From: Thiomicrorhabdus sp. ZW0627
Lineage (GTDB): Bacteria; Pseudomonadota; Gammaproteobacteria; Thiomicrospirales; Thiomicrospiraceae
NCBI RefSeq assembly: GCF_029767005.1
Contig: NZ_JARUQR010000007.1
Coordinates: 1-33,477 of the forward strand
DNA: 33,477 bases
Reading direction: 5' to 3'
Shown in pieces: positions 32,187-33,477 of the stretch (position 1 is its first letter; each line of letters begins with the position of its first letter). The position numbers were made by a program, and so were the translations under genes. The notes beneath the pieces are model-generated. The model was not told the origin of the DNA and searched no databases. It saw nothing but the letters and a program-made list of their open reading frames with translations.

Positions 32187-33477
32187 ATGAATCAGCCTTT
32201 GCCAGCCAATTCAATTGCTCTGAAGCAGGCGCTTTATTTTGGATCGGATGACGATCTGAAGGAAGCGGTACGCGTATCGGTCATGTCCAAATACTATTTG
32301 GAAACCATGGATGAGATTCCTCATATCTGGCCGGAAGAGGTCAATCTGGTGTTGTTGGAATACCATGGGAATTCCGAAGAGATTTTGGAGAAAACCAATC
32401 AAATTTTGACTTTAGCGAAAGGGGTGCCCGTATACATCCTTCTTAAGGAAAAAGATGCGGACTTCATCATCGAGGCAAACCATCAAGGTGTGCAGGGCTT
32501 TATCGAATGTCCGAACGAGGTGTTCAGCATTCTTTCTATCCTGCATATGCAGGATCGTCGTCGCCAAGGCAAGAACGGAAACGTTTCATCGATGTTCAGT
32601 CTAAAGGGGGGCGTAGGCTGCACTGCTTTGGCAGCCAATCTGGCATCTCACTTGAACGATTTGACCGAAGGTAAAACCGTTCTGGTGGATCTTAATATGC
32701 CGTTGGGAGATACGTCACTCTATCTAAATATGGAAGGTCAGCGCCTCTATTCGTTGACAGATTTCGTTTATAACCTGAATCGTTTTGACGAGAAGCTGAT
32801 CTATAAATCACTGAGCCGTCATGAATCGGGACTTTATGTTTTGTCCCTACCGAGTGAAGTCAGTGAATTAGATAATTTGAACGGCGAATTGGTCAAGACC
32901 ATCATTCAGTCGCTACGTCGATACTACGACCATGTGATCATCGATTGTGCCAGTGACCTTTCGGATATGACGCTTAGCTGCCTCGATGAATCCGACAACA
33001 TTGTTCTGGTGGCAGAACCTTCATTGTCTTCTTTCCGTGCGGTCAATACCGCGATTCAGTTGACTCAGAAACTCGGTTATTTGAAAGACTCTATCAAGTT
33101 GGTCGTTAATCGCAGTACCAGTCAGGACGACGAAGTGCTTGAAGAGGTGGTTGATGCATTGGATGTCAGTACGGTCGCCCGTGTTGCAAACGATTATTTG
33201 GGATTCAATGAATCCTTGAAAGAGGGGCGTCTTCTTAAGGATTATAAGCCGGAATCGATCGTTAATAAGCAGCTGTTGAATATCGCCAATATGCTACACA
33301 ACGGTAGTCTGAAGCTGGATGTCGAAGAATCGCGAGTCGCTAAATCGAGTAGCGTAAAAGGTGTATTGAGCAGTTGGCTGGTCGCTTATCGTGCCAAGAT
33401 GAAAGCCAAATCGAAGAAAAAGTCGAAGTCATCTAATGGTAAAGAGGCCGTTTCAGCCATCGAAAAAAATATTGTGG
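32187..33477 (+). CDS. cpaE: CpaE/TadZ-like ParA-family ATPase (cut by the window edge)
   Basis: An open frame of 430 residues running off the right edge. Residues 1 to about 110 resemble a receiver-like domain in which the phospho-acceptor Asp appears to be Glu (VNLVLLEYHG). The ParA/MinD-type domain follows with SLKGGVGCTALAANLASHL: the signature Lys140 is kept, but the P-loop lysine is Cys145 (KGGVGCT, not KGGVGKT). LVDLNMPLGDTSLYLNM and DHVIIDCASDLSDMTLSCLD supply the switch and Walker B regions. CpaE/TadZ places the tad apparatus at the cell pole in studied systems. It starts one base after cpaC, with GGAG upstream. Confidence 0.92.
   Translation, partial: MNQPLPANSIALKQALYFGSDDDLKEAVRVSVMSKYYLETMDEIPHIWPEEVNLVLLEYHGNSEEILEKTNQILTLAKGVPVYILLKEKDADFIIEANHQGVQGFIECPNEVFSILSILHMQDRRRQGKNGNVSSMFSLKGGVGCTALAANLASHLNDLTEGKTVLVDLNMPLGDTSLYLNMEGQRLYSLTDFVYNLNRFDEKLIYKSLSRHESGLYVLSLPSEVSELDNLNGELVKTIIQSLRRYYDHVIIDCASDLSDMTLSCLDESDNIVLVAEPSLSSFRAVNTAIQLTQKLGYLKDSIKLVVNRSTSQDDEVLEEVVDALDVSTVARVANDYLGFNESLKEGRLLKDYKPESIVNKQLLNIANMLHNGSLKLDVEESRVAKSSSVKGVLSSWLVAYRAKMKAKSKKKSKSSNGKEAVSAIEKNIV

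Overview
The window looks like chromosomal DNA of a gammaproteobacterium with moderate GC. The conserved run aroQ-accB-accC-prmA-dusB-fis-purH-purD with dsbD upstream is a gammaproteobacterial gene order. The mix of small intergenic gaps, a DUF302 lipoprotein, a FadL-type porin and a TRAP system resembles the Thiomicrospira/Hydrogenovibrio/Thiomicrorhabdus group of sulfur oxidisers; that genus-level placement is an inference from gene content, not from a search. No rRNA, tRNA, CRISPR array, insertion sequence or prophage gene was recognised.

Layout. (1) 2-4805, plus strand: a tight operon of a TRAP transporter (substrate-binding protein cut by the window edge, small and large permeases), a cytoplasmic gamma-glutamyltransferase-like Ntn hydrolase and a TauE/SafE permease, suggesting uptake and processing of an organic acid or amide with export of a product. 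(2) 4942-5217, minus: a ComFB-family protein. (3) 5328-15530, minus: the housekeeping chain dsbD, aroQ, accB-accC, prmA, dusB, fis, purH, purD (fatty-acid, chorismate, tRNA/ribosome modification, nucleoid and purine functions), divided by terminators and hairpins. The DsbD has two N-terminal domains. (4) 15790-21006: fxsA, an epimerase-like protein with a degenerate active site, a FadL-family porin, a DUF302 lipoprotein and pdxB. (5) 21079-27864, plus: an alpha/beta hydrolase, then a candidate leader RNA or sRNA ending in an intrinsic terminator, then a complete tripartite RND efflux system (TolC-like, lipoprotein adaptor, 1106-residue pump). (6) 28143-28643, plus: an exported HbpS/GlcG-like protein behind an elaborate inverted repeat. 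(7) 28977 to the end, plus: the start of a tad (Flp type IVb pilus) locus: flp pilin, TadE-like pseudopilin, cpaB, cpaC secretin and a truncated cpaE with an unusual P-loop.

Structure outside genes is the less expected part: a small family of intergenic palindromes centred on CAGGCCTG or CAGCCCTG lying just after gene ends, nested hairpins between purH and purD and after tauE, operator-like direct and inverted repeats upstream of fxsA, the RND operon and the hbpS-like gene, and a 16-bp tandem repeat upstream of flp. No wholly new multi-gene system is evident. The best leads are the DsbD domain duplication, the TRAP/GGT/TauE operon, the RND leader region, the palindrome family and the cpaE P-loop change.
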